33,006 nt of DNA from assembly GCA_008931825.1 (NCBI GenBank), contig QXVZ01022496.1, positions 1-33,006 on the forward strand, written 5' to 3'. Position 1 is the first letter of the stretch. Every line of letters begins with the position of its first letter. Below, piece by piece: positions 17,431 to 29,252 of this stretch. The DNA comes from Phallusia fumigata (lineage: Eukaryota; Chordata; Ascidiacea; Phlebobranchia; Ascidiidae). The translations under genes were made by a program, and so were the position numbers. The notes below the pieces were generated by a model that ran no database searches, was not told the DNA's origin, and worked only from the letters and a program-made list of their open reading frames with translations.

Positions 17431-17571
17431 GATGTTTTTTTGACATGTTGGAAGACTAGTTTATTATTGCAGTTTAAATGTGTTTACAATATTCCACTAC
17501 TTTTTTATCAGGCTTTGCTTTTATACCACTAGATATTTTATCTGCATAAAACATTCCAAACAACAGCAATC

Positions 17572-20500
17572 ATGCCAAAGTGTCCATCCTGCAACAAAGA
17601 AGTTTACTTTGGTAAGTAAGTGTATACAACTACAGATTTGTTTTCTGTTAAAACTTAACAGTTAGTCAATTACTTGCTTTTGCCTGTTTTAACCAGGTTG
17701 GGTGGGAATAATTTGGGTGGTACCTAGTTACCTCACCACAAAGGAATTCATGAATAGGGCTCGGCGCGTGTCTGCAAATAAGGGATGAATAAGGTTACCA
17801 CTTTTGAGTGTGCCGAAGAACAATAAACGGCGAAATCACACGCCTTGTTTGCTGTGTAGGTATTTGCTCTAACGGCAAGCCTTTGCGCAACGGTTCTCGT
17901 GCGTTAAGTACCTGTTATGAAAAAGTTTGTAGTTTGTGTGCGGCGATGTCTTTCACTACTAATATGGAAGCGTCAAAACGTTTTTTCAAATAAATCCTTA
18001 TTTGGTGTGCCATTGGGATATTCCTTTTAAAATCGATTACGGTGTATTCAAACCGAACACGCCAACTAGTCTGTCAGAATTTAACGTACATACAGCTGTT
18101 ACCATATTTAGAACAACTAAATTTTTTGTGTTGTACCCCCGCCCACCTGATCACTGTTTGACTCATTTAAAATTACTGAATAAGCTTTTCCTGTTTGCAA
18201 TGCAGTGTGAATTTAAACGTTGTGCCACATCAACAAAAAATAGCTTGCACGTTTAGACTCCGCTCTTGACATTTCCTGATCAACACGGCAAGTCGGCGCA
18301 TTTTTTGCTTTGTATGCAGTTGGGTGTGGCGCTGGAATTTGGGCGACTGTCTGCTATTGGCTTTGCCGGTCGTCAACAGTTGCGGACCTTGTACTATATT
18401 TACTAGCATGTCCGTGTTTGCTAATTGGCAAACTTCTCAGACTGATCGTGGCATATCGCAGCGCTTTAGGCGTTTTAAACGGATATGCGGTGATCCTTTA
18501 ATTGTTGACGAGGCCCTATTTGGTTTTTGCTCCAAGCTATACGCTACCAGACGCTTGCCTGTAACAAAATAAACTAGGAAGAAAAAACAACAACAAAAAC
18601 TAGCACTTTTGAAAACAAAATGCCAGTTGCTTGCTTTGTTTTGTAAAACCAACATTCTGAAAATCGGCTCTGGATGGTATTTAATAAAATGCGAAATTGT
18701 TATGTGTCACACTAACCAGACAAGCATTATGGAATAACTTTGTAACAATTAATCGTTTTGCGATCGTTGCGTGTCTAGTCGGTACACGACCCGGCATCAA
18801 AGCTTAGATCATAGATGGGGCCGAATTCACCCAACCAGGACAACCCTAACGCTTAATTGGTCGCACACACCTTGTATTGGCGGCTAAATAGATTAAAGGA
18901 GGTTGGAACAACTGGAAATCGTGCTGCCTACTTTTGAAGTTTCTGATCTGGTTCGCGCTCTTTCAGTGCTGGATTTGGTCTGCTTTATATACTTGTTAAA
19001 TTTGAATCATTTTTGCAGCTGAGAAAGTGCAATCACTTGGCAAGGATTGGCATCGTCCGTGCCTGAGATGCTTTAAATGTAAAAAGACTCTGTCCAGCGG
19101 GCAACATGCCGAGGTACCTTTCATTTTATAGGTTTTACATCGTAGATCTTGCTTACTAAATAAGCGGTTACTGCCTGTCATATTGCTAGTACGTTTTAAT
19201 CAGCAAAGAATATCTTAGGGTTGAACTAGTGATGAGCAGTTAAGCACTGAAACTTTAAATTATTTAAAGCTCCACTTATACCTTTGACTAACTCATGTTT
19301 ATGATTTTCAGCACGAAGGAAAGCCCTACTGCCACAATCCATGCTACGCTTCTCTATTTGGTCCAGGAGGTAGGTTGGGTCAATCAGCCTTATGCAACAT
19401 TTGTTGTCGACAATCTTCAGATACAAACTACTTATAAAATGAATAATTTAAAACAAATTAGGACAATACGAATTATTTTGACTACAAATTTACGCATCAA
19501 CAGTTCACTCGGTGACCTGAGGTCCTATTGGTTTATGTTTGGCTATATATCTAACCATAATCTCTTTCGGTAATTTGTATTTCGGTTATCAAGCTTTTTA
19601 AAATAATCAAGCTTTTTGCAGTTTAAAGTATTAAAGCGATCCTTAAGCATCACGTTTCACGACACGATCACTGCTTTCCGATTCTGTTTTGATCGTGGAA
19701 TACCTGGTTTCCCAAACATTTTGGCTCCTTAAGTTATAAACAAGCCATTTGTCCAACTTGTGTGGACACATTACAGACTGCTGCTGTTGTGCTTGGGTGA
19801 CATCAGTATTTAACCACTAACATTTTTCGCTTGTGCTGTTTGCATTGAAGGTTTTCGAAGACCGTTGTAAAAAATGTCAAGGTTACCCGAGGTAGCTAGT
19901 GGTGCATTGTCCCCAAGTAGTTCTGAGTGCATTAGTAGTGTAATCTTGTCCTGAGTGCTGTGTTTCTATCCATAAAACTGCAATCACAACAAAAATAGGA
20001 TTACAAGTTTGACTTAACCTTGCAACTTTGACGCATTGAACAAAACGTGATACCGTGTTTAAATCTGGATTAAATTTTGTTCTGTGTAGATTTACGCCAA
20101 GTATTGTCTTGAATGCATGTAATAGTTTTGCACATGTATTATTTTTTGTTTTGAAAACTAATTACTCACATTTTTAACAGCATGTGATTCACAAATGTTA
20201 GCAACGTTGCACGAAATATTGTGTTTGCTTGCGGCTACATGCAACTGTATTTTTTGTTCTTCAGCCAACCTGCTGCGCCTATCGTGTTTCCTTCGAAAAC
20301 CTCTATGCGAGCACATTACACAGGCGAAACACGATATGCGGGCACAGCTTTTGGTTGGCGTTTATGCTCGTTTCATACCGAGATTTCCAGGCGCCGGGAA
20401 GATTATTTCGAAATGCCCGTGGGGCTACTAAAAAGGAGATAAAGCAAACCTTTGTACGTGCCTACATAGAACTAAACAAATGTGTAGTGGTTGTGGCCCT

Positions 20501-21769
20501 TTCTGCTGGCAAGTTCAACCAGATGTTGTTGTCGTTTTTGTGGCGGGCCTAGAACGTTGCCTTGGCCCATGTTGTCTTACATTATTCATTGTTGGTTACT
20601 TCGTGACTGTGGACTAGAAAATTTGTTTTAACGTTAAATAGCGCAGTTCTAAACTTTCCATTCATACCTGGTCAAACTTGAAAGCGCTCACTTTGATAGT
20701 AGGGTTGCCAAATATAGAAAGCGTTGGCAAACGAAGGCAATTTTTTTGCCACTTAATGGTGCATAGAGAAGGGAATTAAGCCAAAATGCTTCTCAAAACA
20801 GTTAAATTTTAATAAAACGGATTAGTTCTCATGTACAATATTCAGGTTCATCGCATTTGGTAAGAAACCGAAGTAACCTATTATTATTGATGTACCTGAA
20901 ATATCAAGTTTTTTCATACTTTCGATTCTACGTTATTTGTAGCCTTCAAGGTTTGAGCTTTTAACGGTTATTTTTGCCGCCAACACTTAGCGTGGTGCTG
21001 TTAAACGATTTGTCTGCGCCAGTCCCAAAACCGCGCCTTTTTTCCCTTATCTAACAGCGCAGTCGCCGTTTTAAATGTCAACCTCGTTACCCGTGACGTC
21101 TTTCGATTCGAAACCTATAAATACTTGGCGCAACAAAATGTCGTGTTGGTGTACTGAGCAAGTTCGGTTGGAGATAAGGGCAGTGGCATTCAACAATTTG
21201 TGGAATACCTAAACGTTAATTATAAATCGAAAGTAGTCGCGAAAGATGTGTGCGAACGGATGACATCAGCCTAAAAACACTAGGAATTAAACACACAAAG
21301 TTAACTTAACCTGGTGTATGGTCGCTTACGGAAACATGTTGTTTAACATCGGGCAGCTTTTGCGTTTACCGATCAATCAGTGTTGAGCATGCATTCTGTC
21401 CTCATTTGCATGAACTTCTTAACTGCACGAATTGCACGTATCATGTTGTCCTGTTTGTGTGTCGACTAAGTGCTGTGACGCAAAATCACTCCACTGCCTG
21501 CGTCACAAAAAGACTCATAAATGTCATCCAATACTTTTCACAAGAACTTTAAAACTTTAAGCTTTTTAAAATCTAGTAATACCATGTACATTTTTTGTCC
21601 AGTTTTTTTGCGGTTTTAACCCAAGGAATGTCTCTTGCTATAAATGTGCAAACCAATGCCGCAACTTTGATGCATTACTAAGATAGACATACTTTTTTAG
21701 TTTTAACCGATTTTATATGTTTTTCCTTCAGGTTTCGGACGTGGAGGTACCGAAAGTTACAAATACTAG
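17572..21769 (+). CDS. CRIP1: Cysteine-rich protein 1 (CRIP1), single LIM domain, complete
   Basis: Four exons (17572-17611, 19019-19113, 19312-19369, 21732-21769) join in frame to a 76-residue protein; vertebrate CRIP1 has 77. It opens [20 protein letters not shown] and continues [18 protein letters not shown], then [20 protein letters not shown] and the tail [12 protein letters not shown]. The LIM zinc ligands are all present: C4, C7, H25 and C28 for the first zinc, then C31, C34 and the C...C pair in YCHNPCY for the second. Small LIM proteins of this type bind proteins or actin in the cytoplasm and nucleus; the exact target here is unknown. Splice sites are canonical (GTAAGT, GTACCT, GTAGGT donors). 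The last intron is 2.4 kb and holds a promoter-like motif. Confidence 0.95.
17612..19018 (+). other. CRIP1 intron 1
   Basis: This 1.4 kb intron runs from GTAAGT to TTTTTGCAG. Several open frames on either strand are short, hydrophobic or low-complexity and match nothing I know. No further feature is evident. Confidence 0.8.
19370..21731 (+). other. CRIP1 intron 3
   Basis: This is a 2.4 kb intron, the largest of the gene. It contains the CRE/TATA-like arrangement at 21094-21123. Open frames around 20195-20552 overlap each other in three frames and have no recognisable family, so I do not call them. Confidence 0.75.
21094..21123 (+). promoter_or_regulatory. Possible core promoter inside CRIP1 intron 3 (CRE-like site plus TATA box)
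   Basis: TGACGTC at 21094-21100 is a near-CRE site. TATAAATA at 21116-21123 is a good TATA box. A moderately GC-rich stretch follows, without splice acceptors, until about 21300. This could drive an alternative CRIP1 transcript, the downstream LIM paralogue or a non-coding RNA. It rests on motif match only. Confidence 0.35.
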
Positions 21770-24700
21770 TAGAACCCATCACATCGTCTGTTGTACAAAC
21801 CCTACATTCAATCGACCAAAAATGACTTTAATCATGTAGCTGTGTAGTGTTTTATGTATGTATGCATGCCAACTTATATCGCCACCCCGTCGGGTCTGCT
21901 ATATTTTTTCCGTCCATGAACGTTTTTACGCAGTATAAAGTTAGATTACTGTAGTGGTGGGGGTACTTTACCTTGCTCCATGTGCTTATAACGAACAAAT
22001 ATTTTAAACGTACACGCCGTATTGCTGTTAACAATTACACCAACAAACCGCAAAGTATTCTCAAATCCCACTTTTTCATATGTACTCTCCTGTCGCTGAA
22101 CTAATGACGTCATGCAACATCATGACTTTGTTATTGTCACGGTATAAGCCCTGCAGTTTGAAGTCAAACCTTATTGCATGCATTCACCAAACTTATAATT
22201 CTATTTCTAATCATGTGTAAGCTTTGATTGTTTGTAGCTTGTTCATTATATTGTAAATAACGCAGTCATCAAATGCAGGCTATGCGCAGAATCATCGCTT
22301 GTCATTTAAAAGCCGCTACTCTTACTTTGCAGTGCAGGACCAAGTAACAAGACAACGATTGCTACATTTTACAATGCTGTTACTCTATTCAAAATGTATT
22401 TTTAAAAGTGTTTAAGCTTCATACAAGCGCTACGGGCTAATAAAATATGTGATAATATAAAGAGATTGCGACGGTATTCCGAAGGCGATTTTGTGTCAAA
22501 ATTGCTGACACCAGAGAAAACATGGGCATATTGACGGAAGCAATTGCCCTTTGAACCCCTCGGTTGTGGCTTTAAAGCTGTTTGTATCAGTTTGCCTAAA
22601 AGTATTATATCAATGTTTGTTGACGTAATGTGAGTCCCTAAAAACTTAGCCTCTAACAGAAACACAAATTTAAGGACCGCTTTAAACCACGAGTGGGCGC
22701 TGTTAAGCTGTTGAAAGCAGGCTTTTCGGCATTTAAACAAGCAACACAGCTAATGTTAAACGCCCAGTGATACATATTGTTTTAATGTAACAAAACTTTT
22801 TCCAAGTAAATTTGTTTGGATTTTACCTGCTATAGCCGAAAAGAGATTGGTTGCCGATATAGGCGAGTGTACTCTATAGGTTACTCATTTGCACTCTTTC
22901 GTTTTTTCGTGACCAACAAGTAACATAGGAGTGACAAACCTTTTGCTAATATGCTGTCTATGTTTTAAACGCAACTAGGGGTTTCAATTGAAAAATAGCA
23001 AAATACAAGCAGGTGGACATCAGTCATACTATATTTTGAACTATCTGCGCGTCATTAGGCAACGATAACGTTAAAACATACAAACTTATTATTAGTCGAT
23101 AAACAAAATTGAAAACATACTAAACACTATACTAGTTAAAATAGGTGCGCAAATTTTGTCATCAATAAAATTGAAAAGCAAATTAGCAAATAGAGAGATG
23201 CAAAACAGTGATCGAATTTCATGAAAGATCCCATAAACAGTATGAAATATTTAGAGCATTAAACTTCATACAACCTTCTGGATAACTATTTCGAATGTAT
23301 AATGAGCCCCTAATTTATTAAACAGTAAGATTTAAATCTTTTCTATATCATGGTTAATTGTTTGCATAGCAAGCTAATGTGTGGGTTGTTGTCTTGTTTG
23401 CTTCTAGAATTTAAACACACTGCTCTTGTTTGGTTACATATAGCACACAGATTGATACAGGCCAAACTGATATGGACAGCTGACATTAATTAGTCCACAC
23501 ACCAATAAAAGGATTGTTTTACAATTAAAAAGGCCATGTTGGTAACGTGTTTACGTCTTTTTTATTTTTTCGCTTTACCAAAAGGAACTACATTCAAGTC
23601 GCTTTCTTTATCAGGAAAAAAATATCACCACGATACGTTTAACAAACAACTTTAAAATGATTTTCGATTACACAACTAGAGCATTAAAATTGCACAGCAT
23701 TAAAGGATGAAGTTCTCCCAATACCAAAGGAACCACATCAAAACCGCTCACCTTTTAAATTTGCTTGCTCTTCACCATGTAAATGCAAATGTCAGCGCAA
23801 AAATGTTTAACACTAGAGATGTTTGATCGTTAAGATTTTAAATGAAGAATGTGTATGTGCTTGGTTACATAATAAACTTATGTGCTAGGTTAAAAGTTAT
23901 TCAGATAAACTAGAAAAGGTGGATTTACAGTAAGTCTTTAAAATAGGACAGCGAAAACATAAAACAGTACTTTACGTAAACAGTTATTTACCAAGGCAGG
24001 CGTACTGGAAAGGGCGAGGCTTGCTTACGTGCCGTTCAATGCCATTCACCACTTCTCACAGGAGAGTTCCTCCATCGGGATGCAACCATCCATTATGACC
24101 CAATTTCAACTGTGCGTTTGATAATGGTAGAGCATGCACTTTATTGTGTGGGGTTTGCCTTTACAATTTAATTTGCGGTTCCAATATCTTAAACAGCTCC
24201 GGCGTGATGACGTCAATGCCACCTCGGCTTGACGTCTGCTGACACCATGTTGCGTGACATCAGTAAGACATAGATGGATATTCCAGTAAATAATTGGGAT
24301 ACAACTGCACAACGAAAACGACGTGCCGTTTCGACTATTATAGTTTGTGTGCTTCAGGAGCAATGAATTTAATACAACAGAGGTGTTCAAGCCGTCGTAT
24401 ATAATTGGCGTTTCCCAGCCGCACTAATGAACGGTAATCGCATTCCTAGGGGATTGCTAACAAGGAATTGTAGTTTCATAGGCGATTAGGCCCACGATTA
24501 TAAGGAATGGGCGATTTCATCCTGATGTGTACATTTGTGTGTATGGTTGGCACAGTAAGTGACTGTAAAAACCAGATGCTGAAGTAGTGAGCATAGCAGG
24601 CAGCTTACACAAAGGATTGTAACTCTGTTTGTAAGCAAAGATTTAAAATATAAAGTGTACCAAAAATATTTTGTACGCAATGCAAGCAGGGACTGTTTCA

Positions 24701-27366
24701 TTAGGTTTGTAACGGTATAATTTGTTTATGTACCACGTTCATTTTGTAAGACTGACAAACAATCTTTTACCCCTGTGGTGCACTGAGTAATGAAATTCCG
24801 TTCTGGCTAGAGTGACGGTCCGCTTTTACAACCAATTAGTAATTGAACGTCAATAGCGGTTGTCCGAGAGCTTGAATTGAATCGCTCAGTGACGCGATAT
24901 TCGCTTTCATGGTGACGAATATGTTTCTATTGGTGACTATAGTCTTGTCAGTCAATACGCCTCTAACCGGCTGGATTGTGTGTGTTTTGCTGATATGGTT
25001 CTCATGGCCTGACGGTTGACGTTAAAAATACGCAAGGGCGTTTTAACGAGTTGTTTTTACATTGGGGTGATTTTTTTCAATTATATTCTGAAAGCGGACA
25101 CTTGAGACGGGAAATGGTAAAAATGATCACTGTTCAAAAATTTGGTTTGGAATATATTTTTGCGTGATGGAAGCAATGGGATTAGAAATTATGTAAGCAG
25201 CCAATTGGTAGCAAATTTCAAGCAAAGAAATAAATCTGTGTATATCTTTAAAACCCATTTGACATTTTCAAAGACAGTGTTCTATATTCAGAAGAAAGCA
25301 TCGGCAAAAGCACAACTTGGTCAAAATGCATCTAGCACAACAGCACAGTGCCCAACAGGGTGAATCCTACTCAGGCAGCCCGTTTAGTTGATTAGCTCTC
25401 GTGAATAAGTTATTGCGCACAACACGCGACTAATTAACGCTACACTTGCATACAGAGCGGTCGTCAATGGCAGCCAAAGAAGGACGGTGTTTTAAGTTAA
25501 TTTACAACGCTATGAATCCGGTCAGTTTGTGAAGAGGATTATAGTGTTGGTAATCACAGCACACGCAAGCGCAGCGTCACTACAGGCAAAATGACCATAC
25601 ATAATGTATAAGGTTGCAAAGCGACCTTGTAGGGAATAGAGAACGCACTCGAAACTGACAGAAAGGTCTGCGTTACTTATCGCTCTGTCCGATAAGCGTA
25701 AACGTCATTTTCTAAGAAAGGCTGAAAGTCGGATGAGGCGTCGCCGCCAGTCCGGCAACTGTGTAGCAGTGATAAAGGTCTCAGTCCGCATGTTGAAGGA
25801 TGTACGTATTGATGTTCGGAATGCGTGCGCGTTTGCGTAGAACAAGACAGTGCATTCGAATGCACTTAGAGGGTACGAAATTTAGTTAATGCTCGACTCC
25901 AAAGAGTACTGTTTAAATTTACAGTTTACTGAATTTACAGTTTAGTTTCCTACATCTTTTTGTGTTAGGAAGTCCAAACAAGGTGCTACGTATTTAGAGG
26001 ATTTTGTTCGGGCAAATTTTCCTTTAAAACACGCCCAACCGCTTTTAGATTAACTTTCCCAACAGAATGTTTTTAAACCAGAAACACAAGCGGTTTGTAC
26101 TCGAGTGACCACACCTCGCAATTTGCGAGAAAATTTGGTTTTCCGTGCATCGCGATTGGCGTAGCAGATCAATTTTGATTTAAAGCGAGGCGTAGGGTAC
26201 GTGTGTCTGTGATTGGAGTTTGCTTCGTTTGAACTACTTTCGCAAAACGAACGCTGAGATGCAGGCAAGTAGTTGCATCGTAAATACATTCACGACCACC
26301 AAGATAAACGAAAGACAGATAGTAGCGGGTTGTAATCCAATCCTAAGTTGCCTAGTTTAGCTTCTTTGTATCCTGCAATAAAAACCAACTGCGAGTTCAT
26401 TTAAATCAGTTTAAGGCAAGTTGCTTTACCACTCGCTAATTAGGTTCAAATAAAAAGATTTTGGATTTCGCAGCTTTGACGTAACCAGGTACCATATGAA
26501 AATCGACTTATTGGTTCCAGTGTAGGCGAATGAACAGGTTCACACGAGGGCCAAAGCACATATGTTGCAGTGGAACAGAAACAATGGTTTTGCAGCAAAT
26601 TGGCAAATCTCTGCGGACCAGAAATCTTGTCGCCGAACGACGATCGATACTAATCTAGTTCACAACCAATCTGCTCGACGATTTATTTCAGTTGGGTTAC
26701 TGGTGGTAAATGGTCTTAACTGGCCCCATCAGAACACATGCAACTGTGCCGTTAGCGTTTTTATTACCAAGCAGTTTGTTATTATTCGTTGCCTTTGTAG
26801 GTAGCTGTAGATCACGTGCTTGCGTTGCGCAGTCAAGCTTGGCGACAATTGAGGTAGACAGTGGATGGCTCTTGAGGGAAATCTTGAGTGTTGAGAGAAG
26901 GCAGGCCGCCGAAAGAAACAACTGAAGGGTCATTAGACTGACGATGGATGGATTGATATGCGTGCTATGTTAAACGTTTGCTGTTTGGTTTAGCGACGAA
27001 ATTTATAAACGGTCGATAATCTGATAAAATACTTTTTAGGTGATATGGCAGGCGGGTTGTAGGCGGTTTGTAAATGTTTAATTATTTATTATACACGTTT
27101 GTAAAACGATTTCTAAACAAGACAAACAAATAGGTAGTATGTAGAGAGGCCACAAACAAAAACTAATTGCACTTAAAGATATGTTAAACAGGTCTAGGGG
27201 TGCTTTTAGATTTACAGTTATATTTTTGTTAAAATCTGGTCGCGTGGTTGTTTAATATACCTACAAAGTATAATCGTAACACTGAATATACACCACAGAT
27301 TAACCTGTAATCAAGGTTTGTTTGTGTATTCTACCTTACCGTCCACGGTCCCTGATATCATCAAAA
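21770..27366. other. Non-coding region between CRIP1 and the second LIM gene
   Basis: No exon I would defend is present in 5.6 kb. It includes the CRIP1 3' UTR (AATAAA at 22439-22444 is one candidate signal). CRE palindromes lie at 22105-22112 and 24208-24215, with a near-CRE at 24230. The rest is unique AT-rich sequence. It must contain the promoter and any 5' UTR of the gene at 27367. Confidence 0.5.
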
Positions 27367-27409
27367 ATGTCTGAGAAGTGTGCTGGATGTAGCAAGACTG
27401 TTTATTTTG
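27367..27409 (+). CDS. First coding exon of a second CRIP-type LIM protein, 5' end only
   Basis: The exon reads MSEKCAGCSKTVYF and is followed by G|GTGAGT, phase 1, exactly the phase and position of the first intron of CRIP1 ([13 protein letters not shown]|). It is one residue longer than the CRIP1 exon and similar to the start of CRIP2/CRIP-type LIM domains. It lies after the CRIP1 stop, so it is most simply the start of a tandem paralogue. No exon 2 (GKDWH...C..C) is visible from here to the end of the window. It may lie in the gap at 27873 or beyond 33006. Confidence 0.7.
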
Positions 27410-27872
27410 GTGAGTGCCGACGAGTGTGAATTGCTGCGCTTTGTGCCAACTGGTGGCGAAACCACAAAGTGCCACCAGCTGCGCTAAAGATCGTTTGTTC
27501 TTTGACGGATTTAACAGAGGGAGGGCATTCATTCGACATTCTCCATTACTCCGTTAGGAAGCGTGGAGTGAATGAATACTTTATGTGTGTACATGTATTA
27601 TAAGGAACTTGTTATGGGTCCCCTTCCACGAAGGGGACACGTATTGTTTTTACTCTTTCAAATTTCTTTGTATTTTCACATATGATAGATGTATATCTGA
27701 AGTTGTGCACTGACAACTTTTTACCACTATTCACCCATAGGTTCACCCACAGGCCCCCAAAACGTAAAATTTTTAAAACAGCTATATTTAGCACAGTAAG
27801 TCACCTAGAAGTTTGCTGTTTTAACATTTGATACAATGCAAAGAGTTTGTTGCGGCTCGGCTAAAGGTCACT

Positions 27873-27873
27873 N
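27873..27873. other. Single-N assembly gap without flanking duplication
   Basis: Sequences on either side show no repeat, unlike the joins at 3797, 5516, 9662 and 29885. An unknown amount of sequence may be missing, possibly including an exon of the second LIM gene. The N at 7918 is a similar non-overlapping join. Confidence 0.7.
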
Positions 27874-29252
27874 GTGTACGGGGTCATGTGACATGAGGGT
27901 GGTGAGGTCACGAACGGGAAAGACATAAGATGGACTCCTTAGTGCGACAGCTTGGTTTAGTGCTTGATGGACGTTGGTTCCTCCATGTCTGTGTTTTCAT
28001 GAATTTTTGTTGAAATCAAAAATGTTTTTTGTAGAACTACGCACAGTCAAACTTCAGTTCTATTTTTTTAATACATGTAACGGTGTACATACTTAAAATT
28101 GTAAGGCTGATACTTCACCTTTTAAACAGTTCCCTGTATTTCTCATTAAGCGACGCGAAATCGTTCGAAGGAAGACCGACGTTTTCCAGTTTGTCTGAGA
28201 GCTCATTGTGTTGGATGAGCGTAGCGGACGCATGGGACTGGATGAGACACTCGACTTTTGCACTCACCGCAATTTGAGGCATCGCTGGAAAGTCGCGTGC
28301 TAGTCTAAACGAACAAACTTCGTTTGTGCACAAAATAGCCTAGTAGAGTGGTCCACACATGATAGACGACATGTTCACATTTAAACTTTTGGAATTTTTA
28401 GAGTATGTCCGTTGTTGAGGGCCTTGTAGTCTTTGTTCAACGTTTCATTTTTTCAATTCTAATTTTTAATCCAAGTGAAAAGCGGAAAGCGGTTATCTAT
28501 TTTTTTATACTTCGGGTTTTCAGAAAAATCACAATTACGCTGCAAACGTCTTCAAAACAACATATGACATCATTTCACGTGTCAGGAAAATCTAGACAGG
28601 ATGTAGTAACGATGTGGCGGAAAAACGATAAAACCAGTTAACGGAAATTAATACTTGCCCTTCGCAAACAAACGTCCTACCTGTCGATATTAGCTTGAGA
28701 AGTAGATGCGTCACTCTTGTTTAGAACCAGTAACATCGGAAATCGGACAGCGACGAAGGAATCCACTAATCTATGTAGGACCCCGTTCGACCATGTTGGT
28801 AAAGTCTCTTCCAGATCCCTGAACAAAACAAGGCATTACGTTTCTCTCCTTTCAGGTAGCAGTAAACCAAAAAATTTCCGATGATTAGGAAACGCATAGG
28901 CCATAATATTAGCACAAGCGACTTCCACGTTCTAGTATTCCGCCTTTGTTTACTTTTTTGCCGATAGGATTTACTTAGGCATAAATTACATAATATGTTT
29001 CCAGTTATCGCTAGCCCATTCGTGAAACAGTGAAAATCAAAACCCTAGTATTTTTGCAGCCCTTTCAAGTTTCCTTTTCATGGAACCATATCTACAGAAA
29101 CTGTCAGTACCAAGTAAAGCAGGAGGAAGGGGGTTTAGACCGTGCAATAAATATTGAAAGTGAAAGACAGAGTGAAATCCTTTGTCGCTTAGTGTCGCTA
29201 TCGAGCAAACCAACACACATTTTCTGGTACAGCACGTGACTGTCACGAAAGG

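Larger units (their letters stand above)
15093..17571. other. Intergenic or UTR region between FBXO28 and CRIP1
   Basis: No convincing coding exon is visible. The region contains the FBXO28 3' UTR, a degenerate tandem repeat around 15438-15540, an A/T-rich low-complexity stretch around 15770-15800, a possible hAT terminus at 16784 and a short direct repeat at 17351-17430. The last part must hold the CRIP1 promoter and 5' UTR. CAG acceptor-like sites occur at 17474 and 17509 upstream of the CRIP1 ATG. Confidence 0.5.

Noticed and set aside
18310-18501. Hydrophobic 63-codon frame inside CRIP1 intron 1
   Set aside because: It is short and overlapped by another + frame and a - frame, with no family resemblance; it lies in an intron of a well-supported gene.
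20195-20552. Three overlapping + frames inside CRIP1 intron 3
   Set aside because: All three frames are open over the same bases and none has domain motifs or exon-like splice sites in a consistent phase.
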